From positions 2,294,001 through 2,358,000 of the forward strand of contig NZ_CP075184.1 in assembly GCF_020510705.1 (NCBI RefSeq): 64,000 nucleotides of DNA, read 5' to 3'. Both the position numbers and the translations under genes were made by a program. The stretch comes from Acidovorax radicis. Its GTDB lineage: Bacteria > Pseudomonadota > Gammaproteobacteria > Burkholderiales > Burkholderiaceae_C. Under the pieces are notes generated by a model. The model ran no database searches. It saw only the letters and a program-made list of their open reading frames with translations, and was not told where the DNA came from. Below, piece after piece: positions 29,524 to 39,977 of the stretch (position 1 is the first letter of the stretch; each line of letters begins with the position of its first letter).

Positions 29524-31566
29524 TCAGCCTTGCGCAGAGACTGCGAACGGCTGCCGCTCCTGCCACCAGACCAACACTTGTTCGACGGCTTCATCAATCG
29601 TCAAGGTGGAGTTGTCCAGGACCAGAGCATCCAGCGCGGGCTTCAAAGGCGCGACGCTGCGGGTACTGTCCCGGGCATCGCGTGCTTCAAGGTCCGCACG
29701 GAGGTCTTCGATACTAGCTGAAAAACCCTTTGAAATCAACTGTTTATAACGGCGCTCAGCGCGGCACGTGGCGCTGGCTGTCAAATAGACTTTCAAGGGG
29801 GCGTTGGGAAAGATCACGGTGCCCATGTCCCGGCCATCGGCCACTAGGCCGGGCAGCTGCTGAAAGCTGTGTTGCAAGGCGACCAGCGCCGTGCGCACGG
29901 TGGGCAAAGCCGACACGCGCGAGGCGTTCATGCCGGCTTCTTCGGTGCGAATGGCCTCGGTGACATCGTCGTTGGCCAGCCACACTCGCCCGTCTTCAAA
30001 ACGAACGGGCAGTGTCTGGGCCATAGATGCGATGCGTGGCTCGTGGGCAGTGTCGATGGAGAGGCCCGCGCGCAGCGCCGCCAGGGCCGTGATGCGGTAA
30101 ATCGCACCCGAATCCAGAAACCGGTAGCCCAGCCGCTGCGCCACGGCGGCAGCCACCGTGCCCTTGCCAGAGGCCGTAGGGCCGTCGATGCAGATCACCG
30201 GGATGCTGTCGATTGCAACCCGGGACACCGAAAACAGCATCTCGAAGTAATCGGGGAAGGTCTTGGCCACGCACTTGGGATCTTCAATGCGCACGGGCAA
30301 CCGGGCTGGATTGAAGGCCGCCAGCGAGAAGCACATGGCCACGCGGTGGTCGTCATAGGTGTGGATGCTGGCCGCCTTCCAGTCCCCGGTTTGTGCGGGG
30401 GGCGTGATACGAATGAAGTCGGCGCCGTCCTCCACCGTGGCGCCGAGTTTGCGCAGCTCTTTGGCCATGGCGGCGATGCGATCGGTTTCCTTTACCCGCC
30501 AGCTGGCAATGTTGCGCAGTGTGGTGGTGCCTTGCGCATACAGCGCCATCACCGCCAGTGTCATGGCGGCATCGGGAACGTGGTTGCAGTCGAGGTCAAT
30601 GGCCTTGAGGGGCCAGCCCACACCGGGTGCGCCACGTTCTATGTGCAGCCAGTTGGGGCCACCTGTGACCATGGCACCCATGGCGCGTGCGGCCTCTACA
30701 AAGCGAATGTCCCCCTGGATCGAGTCCAGGCCTACGCCTTGAATTTTTATGCCTTTTTGGCCGCTAGCGCTTGATGCTATTGCGCCAAGTGCTATGAAAT
30801 AACTAGCTGAGGACGCGTCGGCCTCGACGTGGATGCTGCCAGGCGACTGGTAACGGCTGCCCGCCGCAATCGTGAACCGTTGCCAGTTGTCGTGCTGGAC
30901 GACGATGCCAAAACGCGCCAAAAGCGCCAAGGTGATGGCGATGTAGGGCTTGGAAATCAGCTCGCCCACCACCTCGATCACGATGGCCTGCGTGGCAGCC
31001 GCCAATGGCAAGGCCATGAGCAGCGCCGTCAGGAACTGGCTGGACACATCGCCTCGCACCTGAATCGGCCGGGCCAATGCCAAGGGCGGAACGCCTTGGG
31101 TATGCGCAATCCGCAGGGGGGGGTAGCCGTCATTGCCGAGGTAGTCGATCTGGCAGCCCAATTGACGCAGGGCGGCAACCAGGTCGCCGATGGGGCGCTC
31201 GTGCATGCGCGGCACGCCCGCAAGCTCAAACTCGCCGCCGAGCAGCGCCAGCGCTGCCGTGAGTGGCCGCATGGCGGTGCCAGCGTTGCCCAAAAAGAGC
31301 TGTGCTGGGGATTGGGGCGAGCGCCCACCCAGCCCGGTGATGTGCACGGTGTTGCCGGTTTCGTCGATGCTGCAGCCGATCTGGCGCAGGGCATCGAGCA
31401 TGACGCGGGTGTCGTCTGACGCCAGCAGATCGTGCACGATGGTGGTGCCGTGGCTCAGCGCGGCCAGCAGCAACACACGGTTGGAAATGCTCTTGGAGCC
31501 TGGAAGGTGGACTTCGCCCGCAGCGGATTGCAAGGGCGGCAGATCGAGGAATTCGGTGGTGTACAT
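29524..31566 (-). CDS. aroA-cmk: Fused 3-phosphoshikimate 1-carboxyvinyltransferase / cytidylate kinase
   Basis: The 680-residue protein joins EPSP synthase (residues 1 to about 445; [41 protein letters not shown]-type segment [13 protein letters not shown]) to CMP kinase (from about 456; [20 protein letters not shown] with the P-loop, then [15 protein letters not shown] and [10 protein letters not shown]). AroA makes EPSP in the shikimate pathway and Cmk phosphorylates CMP/dCMP. The two are neighbours in most proteobacteria and fused here. A hairpin repeat lies within the aroA part (30752-30798), giving the stretch SSASGQKG. Confidence 0.94.
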   Translation of the reverse strand: MYTTEFLDLPPLQSAAGEVHLPGSKSISNRVLLLAALSHGTTIVHDLLASDDTRVMLDALRQIGCSIDETGNTVHITGLGGRSPQSPAQLFLGNAGTAMRPLTAALALLGGEFELAGVPRMHERPIGDLVAALRQLGCQIDYLGNDGYPPLRIAHTQGVPPLALARPIQVRGDVSSQFLTALLMALPLAAATQAIVIEVVGELISKPYIAITLALLARFGIVVQHDNWQRFTIAAGSRYQSPGSIHVEADASSASYFIALGAIASSASGQKGIKIQGVGLDSIQGDIRFVEAARAMGAMVTGGPNWLHIERGAPGVGWPLKAIDLDCNHVPDAAMTLAVMALYAQGTTTLRNIASWRVKETDRIAAMAKELRKLGATVEDGADFIRITPPAQTGDWKAASIHTYDDHRVAMCFSLAAFNPARLPVRIEDPKCVAKTFPDYFEMLFSVSRVAIDSIPVICIDGPTASGKGTVAAAVAQRLGYRFLDSGAIYRITALAALRAGLSIDTAHEPRIASMAQTLPVRFEDGRVWLANDDVTEAIRTEEAGMNASRVSALPTVRTALVALQHSFQQLPGLVADGRDMGTVIFPNAPLKVYLTASATCRAERRYKQLISKGFSASIEDLRADLEARDARDSTRSVAPLKPALDALVLDNSTLTIDEAVEQVLVWWQERQPFAVSAQG
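30752..30798. repeat. Family hairpin repeat inside the aroA coding region
   Basis: The plus strand reads cctttttggccgctagcgct, then tgatgctattgcgccaagtg, then ctatgaaat. This order of blocks matches the intergenic copies (tggccgctagcgctt at 18518, agctat at 18549). The reading frame stays open through it and gives codons rich in ATA, AGT and AAA that are rare in the surrounding gene. Confidence 0.65.
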
Positions 31567-31604
31567 CAGTATCTTTCGTCCATTTGCACCAGTGCCCGAC
31601 GCAA

Positions 31605-31699
31605 CTGGCGCGTCCTAGGCCAGTGCCACCGTGGAGCTGGCTTTGCCAGGCCACTGGTGGCGTCCCCTTGGGGGAAGGCGCCGAAGGCGACTCAGGGGG
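31605..31699. repeat. GC-rich intergenic repeat between tyrA and aroA-cmk
   Basis: The 135-bp gap contains two inverted halves, ggccagtgccaccgtgg...ccactggtggc, and ends with gggggaaggcgccgaaggcg followed by actcagggggg. The end is related to the repeat at 21574-21722. Function is unknown. Confidence 0.5.
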
Positions 31700-31701
31700 G
31701 G

Positions 31702-32574
31702 TTACTTCCGCTTTGCGCCCATGCGCCAGTGGGCGCGGGTCTCGCTGGCCAGGGTGAGCATGTCCTCCAGACTCTGCGCCTGGCTTTTTTCCATGGCCTG
31801 CTCGATGTTGGCCAATGCCTGGCGAAACAGCTTGGACTGGGCGATGAGTTCTTCCCGGTTGGACAGCAGGATGTCACGCCACATCTTGGGGTCGCTGGCG
31901 GCAATGCGCGTGAAGTCCCGGAACCCGGGGCCGGCCAGCGACAGAAATTCGTCGCCGTGTGATTGCCCTGTGATGCTGTTCATCATTGCAAAAGCCAGCA
32001 CGTGGGGCAGGTGGCTGACAGCCGCGAAGGCGGCGTCGTGGGACTCTGGCGACATGCTGCTCACGCGGCAGCCCAGGGCGTTCCATATCGTTTCGGCCCG
32101 TTGCAGCTGAACAGTCAGCGTGCGTTCGGTGGGTGTCAGGATGACCTGGCGCCCACTGTAGAGATCTGCCTCGGCATGTTCCACACCCGAGACCTCGCGC
32201 CCCGTGATCGGGTGTGCCGGCACGAATGAGCCCACCTGGTCGCGCAGCGCGCGCTGCGCGGCCTGCACCACGTCTGCCTTGGTTGAGCCCACATCCATGA
32301 TGAGCATCTGGGGCGTGACCAGATGCTTGATGGCCTTGAGCGTTGCTTCGGTGGCCGCGACGGGCACGGCCACCAGCACCACATCGGCACCCGCGACGGC
32401 GAGCAATGCGGACGGTGCCTCGACGTCAATCACACCAAGCTGGCGCGCGCGATCCGTCGTGGAAGGCGACTTGCTGTACCCCACCACGCGTTTGACCAGC
32501 CCCGCTTTTTTCATGGCCAGCGCAAACGATCCACCCATGAGCCCGCAGCCAATCAGCCCCAATTGTTCAAACAT
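31702..32574 (-). CDS. tyrA: Prephenate dehydrogenase
   Basis: The 290-residue protein starts with a dinucleotide-binding fold, GLIGCGLMGGSFALAMKKAG at residues 6-25. It has the conserved HPITGREVSGVEHA segment around the catalytic histidine and SHLPHVLAFAMMN. It converts prephenate to 4-hydroxyphenylpyruvate for tyrosine synthesis. It lies 12 bp after pheA, and no hisC copy separates them as in some relatives. Confidence 0.94.
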   Translation of the reverse strand: MFEQLGLIGCGLMGGSFALAMKKAGLVKRVVGYSKSPSTTDRARQLGVIDVEAPSALLAVAGADVVLVAVPVAATEATLKAIKHLVTPQMLIMDVGSTKADVVQAAQRALRDQVGSFVPAHPITGREVSGVEHAEADLYSGRQVILTPTERTLTVQLQRAETIWNALGCRVSSMSPESHDAAFAAVSHLPHVLAFAMMNSITGQSHGDEFLSLAGPGFRDFTRIAASDPKMWRDILLSNREELIAQSKLFRQALANIEQAMEKSQAQSLEDMLTLASETRAHWRMGAKRK

Positions 32575-32586
32575 GGCGATGGCTCC

Positions 32587-33684
32587 TTACGCAGAAACGG
32601 GGTAGGTCCCCAGGACCTTGTAGAACGCGCACAGGCTGCGCAGTTCTTCCAGCGCCCGCGCGACGTGTGGTTGGGCGGGGTGACCATCCAGGTCGATGTA
32701 GAAGTAGTACTCCCATTGGCCGGTGCGTGCCGGGCGCGATTCAAAACGAGTCATGGAGACGCCGTTGGTCTTCAGCGGCACGAGCAGGTCATGCACGGCG
32801 CCGGGACGGTTGGGCACGGACACCACCAGGCTGGTGCAGTCCTTGCCGCTCGGTGGCGGCGTTTGCAGTGTGTGGGGCAGACAGATGATGGCAAACCGCG
32901 TGCGGTTGTAGGCGTCATCCTGAATGGCGTGCGAGACGATGTGCAGGCCAAACTGGGTGGCCGCCCGATCGCTGGACAACGCAGCCCATGCGGGGTTGGT
33001 GGTGGCCAGGCGCGCACCTTCCGCGTTGCTGGAGACGGGCCTGCGTTCAGCATGTGGCAAGTGCTTGGACAACCAGGCCTGGCACTGAGCCAGCGCTTGT
33101 GGGTGCGCCAACACGACCTCAATGCCTTCTGCAGAATTGCTGGTGCGCAGCAGGTTGTGGCGAACCAGCAGGCTTACCTCGCCCACCACATGCGTGGGAG
33201 TGTGCAGAAACAGATCCAGTGAGCGGGTGACCACACCTTCGGTGGAGTTTTCAACGCCCACCACACCGTACTGCGCGCTGCCAGCTGCGGTGGAGTGGAA
33301 CACTTCGTCGAAATTCGCGCAGTACATCAGGTCGGCTGCGCCACCAAAAAATTCAATCGCCGCCTGTTCACAGAACGTACCTTCGGGGCCGAGAACGGCA
33401 ACCCGTTGGGGCGATTCGAGCGCCAGACAGGCGGACATGATCTCGCGCCAGATAGCAGCCACATGCGGGCCCTTGAGCGGCCCGGGATTGGCGTGGGTGA
33501 TCTTGTCGATGACCTGGGCCACGCGGTCGGGGCGAAAGAAAGGGGTGCCTTCGCGTTTTTTGATCTCGCCCACCCGTTCGGCCACCAGAGCACGCTGGTT
33601 CAGCAGCGTGAGCAGTTGCTGGTCAATGCTGTCAATCTGCACGCGCAGGCTGGCGAGTTCGGGTGAGGCTTGCGGAGTGTTCAT
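32587..33684 (-). CDS. pheA: Chorismate mutase / prephenate dehydratase
   Basis: The 365-residue bifunctional enzyme has an N-terminal chorismate mutase domain (about 1-90; IDSIDQQLLTLLNQRALVAE), a prephenate dehydratase domain (about 95-275; LGPEGTFCEQAA, NSTEGVVTRSLD and TRFAIICLP) and a C-terminal ACT domain (about 285-360) with an ESRPARTGQWEYYFYIDLDGH motif that binds phenylalanine. It makes phenylpyruvate and is normally feedback-inhibited. Confidence 0.95.
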   Translation of the reverse strand: MNTPQASPELASLRVQIDSIDQQLLTLLNQRALVAERVGEIKKREGTPFFRPDRVAQVIDKITHANPGPLKGPHVAAIWREIMSACLALESPQRVAVLGPEGTFCEQAAIEFFGGAADLMYCANFDEVFHSTAAGSAQYGVVGVENSTEGVVTRSLDLFLHTPTHVVGEVSLLVRHNLLRTSNSAEGIEVVLAHPQALAQCQAWLSKHLPHAERRPVSSNAEGARLATTNPAWAALSSDRAATQFGLHIVSHAIQDDAYNRTRFAIICLPHTLQTPPPSGKDCTSLVVSVPNRPGAVHDLLVPLKTNGVSMTRFESRPARTGQWEYYFYIDLDGHPAQPHVARALEELRSLCAFYKVLGTYPVSA

Positions 33685-33743
33685 GAGTGGCTGATGTGTC
33701 GATGCGGCGCTGGAACGAGTGCAGGCCTGTGTTCCCTGAAGGC

Positions 33744-34853
33744 TCAGGCGTGTTTCTGCTCAAATTCTCGCATGTAGTCCACCAGCGCCTGCACGCCCGC
33801 CAGCGGCATAGCGTTGTAGACACTGGCACGCATGCCCCCCACCGATTTGTGGCCCTTGAGTTGCAGCAACCCGCGCTCCTTGGCGCCTGCCAGGAACGCC
33901 TCGTTGCGCGATTCGTCACGCAGGAAGAAGGGAATGTTCATGCGCGACCGTGCATTGACGGCCACCTTGTTCACGTAGAACTGGGACTGGTCAATGGCGC
34001 TGTACAACAACTGCGCCTTGGCCATGTTGCGTTGTTCCATTGCGGCCACGCCGCTGGCCGCACCTTCGCGCTGGCGCTTGAGCCATTGAAAGGTCAGGCC
34101 TGCCATGTAGATACCCCAGGTGGGGGGCGTGTTGAACATGGACTGGTTCTCGGCCACGATTTTGTAGTCAAAAGCGCTTGGGCAGGCGGGAAGGGCCTGC
34201 CCCAACAGGTCTTCGCGCACCACCACCAACGTGAGGCCGGCGGGCCCCAGGTTTTTCTGTGCGCCACCAAAGGCCAGCCCAACGCGTGACCAGTCCACCG
34301 GGCGCGACGCCACGTGGGACGAAAAATCAATCACCAGGGGGGCATCGCTGCCCAGCGCCTGCAGGTCGGGCAGTGTGTGGAACTCAATGCCGTGGATGGT
34401 TTCGTTGCTGCAAAGGTGCACATAACTGGCGCCGCGGCTCAGCTGCCAGGTAGACGGATCGGGCACGGTGGTGAAGTGGCTGTCTTCGCCAGAAGCCACC
34501 ACACGCACTTCGGAGGCGTATTTGCGTGCTTCCTTTTGCGATTTCTGGCTCCAGCTGCCGGTGATCACGAAGTCCACCGTGGCGGCGCGCGAGAGGTTCA
34601 GCGGCACGATGGCGTTCTCGGCCAGACCGCCACCCTGCATGAACAGGATCTTGAAGTGGGCCGGCACGGCCAGCAGTTCACGCAGGTCAGCCTCCGCGTT
34701 CTCGTAGATCGAGATGAATTCCTTGCCGCGGTGGCTCATTTCCATCACACCCATGCCGCTGCCGTGCCAGTCCAGCATTTCTGCAGCGGCTTGTTCCAGG
34801 ACTTCGGCAGGAATGGCAGCGGGGCCAGCGGAGAAGTTGTACGGGCGATTCAT
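33744..34853 (-). CDS. serC: Phosphoserine aminotransferase
   Basis: The 369-residue PLP enzyme has the SerC start ([20 protein letters not shown]) and the PLP lysine in [11 protein letters not shown] at about residue 198. It serves serine and pyridoxal 5'-phosphate biosynthesis. The gyrA-serC-pheA order is conserved in the family. Confidence 0.96.
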   Translation of the reverse strand: MNRPYNFSAGPAAIPAEVLEQAAAEMLDWHGSGMGVMEMSHRGKEFISIYENAEADLRELLAVPAHFKILFMQGGGLAENAIVPLNLSRAATVDFVITGSWSQKSQKEARKYASEVRVVASGEDSHFTTVPDPSTWQLSRGASYVHLCSNETIHGIEFHTLPDLQALGSDAPLVIDFSSHVASRPVDWSRVGLAFGGAQKNLGPAGLTLVVVREDLLGQALPACPSAFDYKIVAENQSMFNTPPTWGIYMAGLTFQWLKRQREGAASGVAAMEQRNMAKAQLLYSAIDQSQFYVNKVAVNARSRMNIPFFLRDESRNEAFLAGAKERGLLQLKGHKSVGGMRASVYNAMPLAGVQALVDYMREFEQKHA

Positions 34854-34862
34854 GGGTAAGTG

Positions 34863-34915
34863 TCAAATAGGCATGTGGCGCTTATTCCACAAGCGCAAGC
34901 AGCTATTGTTTTCGT
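34863..34915. repeat. Family hairpin repeat between gyrA and serC
   Basis: The copy reads tgtggcgctt-attccac-aagcgcaagc, then agctattgttttcgtagcg, matching the layout of the other copies. The stem gcgctt/aagcgc is 6 bp plus partial extension. It occupies most of the 104-bp gap. Confidence 0.8.
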
Positions 34916-34957
34916 AGCGAATGTGCCCCGTGGAATGGGGCTCCTTCGGCGGGGGCA

Positions 34958-37624
34958 TCAAGCGTCGGTGGGGGGCAGGTCTGGCGCATCGGCGCCAGGT
35001 GGGCTGGTGTCGTCAACTTGCGCATCTGTGTCGGGCATGTTGGCGTCGTTTTCGACGATGCGCTGCAGACCGCTGAGCTTGGAACCCTCGTCCAACGCGA
35101 TCAAGGTGACCCCTTGCGTCGCGCGGCCCAGTTCGCGGATTTCAGCGACCCGTGTGCGCACGAGCACGCCCTTGTCGGTGATGAGCATGATTTCATCGTC
35201 GGCATGCACCAGCGTGGCGGCCACGACCTTGCCGTTGCGCTCTGTTTGCTGGATGGCGATCATGCCCTTGGTGCCACGGCCGTGGCGCGTGTATTCGACG
35301 ATGCTGGTGCGTTTGCCGTAGCCGTTTTCGGTGGCGGTGAGCACGCTCTGGGTTTCGTTCTCGGCCACCAGCATGGCGATCACGCTCTGGCCGTCTTCCA
35401 GCATCATGCCGCGCACGCCGCGGGCCTGGCGGCCCAGGGGGCGCACGTCGTTCTCGTCAAAGCGCACGGCCTTGCCGCCGTCGCTGAACAGCATCACATC
35501 GTGCTGGCCGTCGGTGAGGGCGGCGCCGATCAGGTAGTCGCCGTCATCCAGGTTGACGGCAATGATGCCGCCCTTGCGCGGGTTGCTGAACTCGTCCAGC
35601 GCCGTCTTCTTCACGGTGCCCATGCTGGTGCCCATGAAGACATAGCGGTCGGCCGGGAAGGTGCGCATGTCGCCTGTGAGCGGCAGCACGACATTGATCT
35701 TTTCGCCGTCCTGCAGCGGGAACATGTTGACGATGGGGCGGCCGCGCGAACCACGTGATCCCGCAGGCACCTCCCACACCTTGAGCCAGTACAGGCGGCC
35801 CCGGTTGGAGAAGCACAGGATGTAGTCGTGCGTGTTGGCGATGAACAGCTGGTCGATCCAGTCGTCTTCTTTGGTCGCCGTGGCCTGTTTGCCGCGTCCG
35901 CCGCGTTTTTGCGCGCGGTATTCGGACAGGGGCTGGCTCTTGATGTAGCCGGTGTGGCTGAGCGTCACGACCATGTCGGTCGGAGTGATCAGGTCCTCGG
36001 TAGACAGGTCTTGTGCGCTGTATTCGACGATGCTTCGGCGTGCGCCCAGCTTGTGCTGGCCGAACTCCTGCTTGATGGAGGTTAGCTCGTCACCAATGAT
36101 GGTGGAGACGCGCTCGGGCTTGGCCAGGATGTCCAGCAGGTCTTCGATGACTGCCATGACTTCCTTGTACTCGGCCACGATCTTGTCCTGCTCCAGGCCG
36201 GTCAGGCGCTGCAGTCGCATCTGCAGGATTTCCTGGGCTTGCGTTTCCGACAGGCGGTAGAGGCCGTCCTGGCCCATGCCAAGTTCTTTTTCCAGCCCGT
36301 CGGGCCGGTAGTCGTCGGCATTGACCACGCCGCCGTCGGCCCGCGTGCGGGTGAGCATCTCGCGCACCAGCTTGCTGTCCCACGGGCGGGCCATCAGCTC
36401 GGCCTTGGCCACCGGTGGGGTGGGGGCGTTGCGGATGATGGCGATGAAGTCATCAATGTTGGCCAGGGCCACGGCCAGGCCTTCGAGCACATGGCCACGA
36501 TCACGCGCCTTGCGCAGCTCGAACACCGTGCGGCGGGTGACCACCTCGCGGCGGTGCTGCAGGAAGACGCTGATCAGGTCGCGCAGGTTGCACAGGCGGG
36601 GCTGGCCGTCGATCAGCGCCACCATGTTCATGCCGAACGTGTCCTGCAGTTGCGTCTGCTTGTACAGGTTGTTGAGCACCACCTCGGGCACTTCGCCGCG
36701 CTTGAGTTCGATCACCAGGCGCATGCCCGACTTGTCGGACTCGTCCTGGATGTGGCTGATGCCTTCGATCTTCTTCTCATGCACCAGCTCGGCCATGCGC
36801 TCTTGCAACGTCTTCTTGTTGACCTGGTAGGGCAACTCGTCAACGATGATCGCCTGGCGCTGGCCTTTGTCGATGTCCTCAAAGTGGCACTTGGCGCGCA
36901 TGATCACGCGGCCGCGCCCGGTGCGGTATCCGTCCTTGACGCCGTTGATGCCGTAGATGATGCCGGCCGTGGGAAAGTCGGGTGCCGGGATGATCTCCAT
37001 CAATTCGTCGATGGTGACATCCGGGTTGCGCAGCATGTGCAGGCAGGCGTCCACCACCTCGTTCAGATTGTGGGGTGGAATATTGGTGGCCATGCCCACG
37101 GCAATGCCGGATGAGCCGTTGACCAGCAGATTGGGCAACTTGCTGGGCAGCACGATGGGCTCAGTCAAGCTACCGTCGTAATTCGGGCCAAAGTCGACGG
37201 TTTCTTTGTCGATGTCGGCCAACATTTCGTGGGCGATCTTGTCCAGGCGGATTTCGGTGTACCGCATGGCTGCGGCGTTGTCGCCATCGACCGAGCCGAA
37301 ATTGCCCTGGCCATCAATCAACGGATGGCGCAAACTGAATGGCTGCGCCATGCGCACGATCGTGTCGTAGATGGCAGAGTCCCCGTGGGGGTGGTACTTA
37401 CCCATCGTCTCGCCAACCGCCTGAGCACTCTTTCGGTACTTGCTGTTGTAGTTGTTGCCCATCTCGTGCATGGCATACAACACGCGCCGATGTACCGGCT
37501 TCAAGCCGTCTCGCGCGTCGGGCAGAGCCCGCCCCACGATCACACTCATCGCGTAATCAAGGTAACTGCGCCGCATCTCCTCTTCGAGGCTGATCGGCAG
37601 GGTTTCTTTGGCAAACTGGGTCAT
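34958..37624 (-). CDS. gyrA: DNA gyrase subunit A
   Basis: The 888-residue protein has the breakage-reunion domain with catalytic tyrosine in [14 protein letters not shown] and the quinolone-resistance region [17 protein letters not shown], where serine and aspartate stand at the positions of E. coli S83 and D87 (the susceptible form). The C-terminal beta-pinwheel carries the GyrA box QKRGGRGK. It makes negative supercoils with GyrB. Confidence 0.97.
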   Translation of the reverse strand: MTQFAKETLPISLEEEMRRSYLDYAMSVIVGRALPDARDGLKPVHRRVLYAMHEMGNNYNSKYRKSAQAVGETMGKYHPHGDSAIYDTIVRMAQPFSLRHPLIDGQGNFGSVDGDNAAAMRYTEIRLDKIAHEMLADIDKETVDFGPNYDGSLTEPIVLPSKLPNLLVNGSSGIAVGMATNIPPHNLNEVVDACLHMLRNPDVTIDELMEIIPAPDFPTAGIIYGINGVKDGYRTGRGRVIMRAKCHFEDIDKGQRQAIIVDELPYQVNKKTLQERMAELVHEKKIEGISHIQDESDKSGMRLVIELKRGEVPEVVLNNLYKQTQLQDTFGMNMVALIDGQPRLCNLRDLISVFLQHRREVVTRRTVFELRKARDRGHVLEGLAVALANIDDFIAIIRNAPTPPVAKAELMARPWDSKLVREMLTRTRADGGVVNADDYRPDGLEKELGMGQDGLYRLSETQAQEILQMRLQRLTGLEQDKIVAEYKEVMAVIEDLLDILAKPERVSTIIGDELTSIKQEFGQHKLGARRSIVEYSAQDLSTEDLITPTDMVVTLSHTGYIKSQPLSEYRAQKRGGRGKQATATKEDDWIDQLFIANTHDYILCFSNRGRLYWLKVWEVPAGSRGSRGRPIVNMFPLQDGEKINVVLPLTGDMRTFPADRYVFMGTSMGTVKKTALDEFSNPRKGGIIAVNLDDGDYLIGAALTDGQHDVMLFSDGGKAVRFDENDVRPLGRQARGVRGMMLEDGQSVIAMLVAENETQSVLTATENGYGKRTSIVEYTRHGRGTKGMIAIQQTERNGKVVAATLVHADDEIMLITDKGVLVRTRVAEIRELGRATQGVTLIALDEGSKLSGLQRIVENDANMPDTDAQVDDTSPPGADAPDLPPTDA

Positions 37625-37848
37625 TGGGGACGGCGGTGGCGGCGAAGGAGAACCATTTTAGAGGTAAGACCGTGTAGCGACCACGCAACATATCAAAGCA
37701 ATTCCGGTTTTGTCCTACGGCCCCCAGGTGGGTGCCCCCGCTTTTGCCCTGTTACGTATGGCACAATCGTTTGAACGCTTTGGGTGATGGTCACTCCAAG
37801 CGTCCTGATTCGCAGCGCGGCTGCGGCTTTTTCCCCAAGAGGAGAACC
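37625..37848. promoter_or_regulatory. Divergent control region gyrA / ompA-family gene
   Basis: The 224-bp region must hold promoters for both genes. A CACAAT -10-like hexamer is at about 37760-37766. The leader of the plus-strand gene contains gcagcgcggctgcggctttt, which can form a short hairpin, followed by AGGAGA just before the ATG. No regulator site is recognised. Confidence 0.35.
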
Positions 37849-38484
37849 ATGAAGAAACTGAACAAAGTGGCGATGTTGTTTGCCTCTGCAGCGCTCGCAA
37901 CCGCCGCTGGCGCACAAACTGTTGACAACTGGAGAGACGCTTCTGGCCAACTGGTCTGGAAGAACGGCACCAATGAGTACTGCTGGCGCGATTCCAACTG
38001 GACGCCTGCAACGGCTGCTCCTGGCTGCGACGGCGCTATCGCTGCTGCGGCTCCAGCTGCTGCAGCACCTGCTGCTGCCCCAGCACCTGCTGCTGCGCCC
38101 GCTGCTAAGCCGGCTCCAGCCGTCGCTACCAAGGTGACTTACGCTGCTGACGCATTCTTCGACTTCGACAAGTCGGTGCTCAAGCCAGAAGGCAAAGCCA
38201 AGCTGGACGACCTGGTTTCCAAGGTCAAGGGCATCAACCTGGAAGTGATCATTGCTGTGGGTCATACCGACTCCGTGGGCTCTGATGCATACAACCAGAA
38301 GCTGTCGGTGCGCCGTTCCGAAGCCGTCAAGGCTTACTTGGTGTCCAAGGGCATCGAAAAGAACCGCGTTTACACCGAAGGCAAGGGCGAAAAGCAACCT
38401 GTTGCAGACAACAAGACTGCCGAAGGCCGTGCAAAGAACCGCCGCGTGGAAATCGAAGTGGTTGGCACTCGCGCCGCTCAGTAA
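37849..38484 (+). CDS. OmpA-family outer membrane / peptidoglycan-associated protein
   Basis: The 211-residue protein starts at the ATG at 37849 after AGGAGA. A signal peptide (cleavage at AGAQT) is followed by a short mature domain with two cysteines, an Ala/Pro linker (about residues 63-95), and a C-terminal OmpA-like domain with GHTDSVGSDAYNQKLSVRRS and NRRVEIEV, which binds peptidoglycan. There is no large beta-barrel, so it resembles the small beta-proteobacterial OmpA proteins. It ends in a strong terminator. Confidence 0.9.
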   Translation: MKKLNKVAMLFASAALATAAGAQTVDNWRDASGQLVWKNGTNEYCWRDSNWTPATAAPGCDGAIAAAAPAAAAPAAAPAPAAAPAAKPAPAVATKVTYAADAFFDFDKSVLKPEGKAKLDDLVSKVKGINLEVIIAVGHTDSVGSDAYNQKLSVRRSEAVKAYLVSKGIEKNRVYTEGKGEKQPVADNKTAEGRAKNRRVEIEVVGTRAAQ

Positions 38485-38501
38485 TCTCTGGATTACTCCT
38501 C

Positions 38502-38533
38502 AAAAAAGCCCCGGTGACGGGGCTTTTTTGCGT
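38502..38533 (+). terminator. Rho-independent terminator
   Basis: The sequence aaaaaagcccc-ggtga-cggggctttttt forms a GC-rich stem with a run of six T, 17 bp after the ompA-family stop codon. The A-run on the left side makes it able to work on the opposite strand too. Confidence 0.93.
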
Positions 38534-38578
38534 TTGGCTTCTTCTGAATTTTGTGTTTCTTGGGGGACAATCAGCTTC

Positions 38579-39289
38579 ATGAGTGACACCGTCAACGCAG
38601 ATCCGGCCGAATTGGCCAAGTTTTCAGAGCTGGCCCATCGCTGGTGGGATCCCGAGAGCGAATTCCGCCCCTTGCATCAAATCAATCCTTTGCGGCTCGA
38701 CTGGATCAATGCTTTGTGTCCACTATCTGGAAAGAGGGTGCTGGACGTAGGCTGTGGCGGGGGAATACTGGCGGATTCGATGGCTCATAAAGGTGCAGAG
38801 GTGCTGGGCGTGGATCTGGCATCAAAAGCCTTGCGCGTGGCGCAGCTACACGCGCTTGAAACCGGTACGCAGAATATTCAATACAGGGAAGTCAGCGTTG
38901 AACGGCTCGCACAAGAGCAGCCGGCCAGTTTTGATGTGGTCACCTGTATGGAGATGCTTGAGCATGTCCCGGACCCGGGTTCTGTGGTTCGCGCCTGCGC
39001 GCAATTGGTGAAACCGGGAGGCTGGGTGTTTTTCTCCACCATTAACCGCAATGCCAAGGCGTTCATGTTGGCCGTTGTCGGTGCCGAGTATGTGCTGAAC
39101 ATGTTGCCACGCGGAACACACGAATACGCCAAAATGATTCGCCCTAGCGAGCTGGCTGCCAGTTGCCGTGACGCGGGGCTTGAAGTTCTGCAAACAAAGG
39201 GGCTGGAATATAACCCCCTCACGCGACGATATTGGCTCAGCTGGAACACCAGTGTGAACTACCTGTTTGCCACTCAGCGTATTGTGTAA
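38579..39289 (+). CDS. ubiG: Ubiquinone biosynthesis O-methyltransferase UbiG
   Basis: The 236-residue SAM-dependent methyltransferase starts at the ATG at 38579. It has the UbiG start (FSELAHRWWDPESEFRPLH), the SAM site VLDVGCGGGILADSMA, TCMEMLEHVPDPGSVVRACA and the late NYLFATQR motif. It carries out both O-methylations in ubiquinone synthesis. gph follows by about 10 bp, a conserved pair. Confidence 0.96.
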   Translation: MSDTVNADPAELAKFSELAHRWWDPESEFRPLHQINPLRLDWINALCPLSGKRVLDVGCGGGILADSMAHKGAEVLGVDLASKALRVAQLHALETGTQNIQYREVSVERLAQEQPASFDVVTCMEMLEHVPDPGSVVRACAQLVKPGGWVFFSTINRNAKAFMLAVVGAEYVLNMLPRGTHEYAKMIRPSELAASCRDAGLEVLQTKGLEYNPLTRRYWLSWNTSVNYLFATQRIV

Positions 39290-39299
39290 GGCCCGCCCA

Positions 39300-39959
39300 G
39301 TGTTTCACGATATTCGTGCTGTTTTGTTCGATCTGGATGGAACTCTCATTGATAGCGCGCCGGATCTGGGCGCAGCCGCTGACCAAATGCGCACCGATCG
39401 CGGGTTGCCCTCTTTGCCAATGGCTCGTTATCGCCCCATGGCCGGTGCGGGTGCTCGCGGTATGTTGGGCGAGGCTTTTGGCATTGGGCCTGAACACCCG
39501 GAATTTGCCAGCCTGCGAGAAGAGTTCTTTGAGAACTATGAGTCGCGTATGACCCAACGCACTACAATTTTTGAGGGCATACCTGATCTCATCGACCATA
39601 TTTTGCAGCGCAATTTGGTGTGGGGTGTCGTCACGAACAAGGCCGCACGTTTCACGGAGCCCCTGACACGAGCCATCAGTCTGTTTGCAACAGCTGGAGC
39701 CGTTATCAGCGGAGACACGGCATCCCATCCCAAACCTCATCCGGCGCCGTTGTTGGAGGCGGCCTCGCGCTTGCAATTGCGCCCTGAGCAGTGCATTTAT
39801 GTGGGAGATGATGAGCGAGATATTGTGGCGGGGCTTGCTGCCAACATGGGAACGGTAGCTGCTGCGTATGGATATTTGGGCGCAAAAGTGGATCCCAAAG
39901 CCTGGGGCGCGCACGCCACAATTAAATATCCCAAGGAGCTCTTGCAATTGCTCGCATAA
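39300..39959 (+). CDS. gph: Phosphoglycolate phosphatase (HAD family)
   Basis: The 219-residue protein has the HAD motifs DLDGTLIDSAPDLG (motif I), a TNKAARF threonine/lysine region (II/III) and VGDDERDI (IV). The start chosen is the GTG at 39300 just after the ubiG stop; the ATG at 39267 would overlap ubiG by 23 bp. It hydrolyses 2-phosphoglycolate. Its 3' end contains the ssrA promoter. Confidence 0.9.
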   Translation: MFHDIRAVLFDLDGTLIDSAPDLGAAADQMRTDRGLPSLPMARYRPMAGAGARGMLGEAFGIGPEHPEFASLREEFFENYESRMTQRTTIFEGIPDLIDHILQRNLVWGVVTNKAARFTEPLTRAISLFATAGAVISGDTASHPKPHPAPLLEAASRLQLRPEQCIYVGDDERDIVAGLAANMGTVAAAYGYLGAKVDPKAWGAHATIKYPKELLQLLA

Positions 39960-39968
39960 GACTAAAAT
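39942..39968 (+). promoter_or_regulatory. Promoter of ssrA inside the end of gph
   Basis: TTGCAA at 39942-39947 and TAAAAT at 39963-39968 are separated by 15 bp. The -10 box ends 9 bp before the first base of the tmRNA. The spacing is slightly short, but both hexamers are close to the sigma-70 consensus. Confidence 0.6.
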
Positions 39969-39977
39969 AGATGTCTT

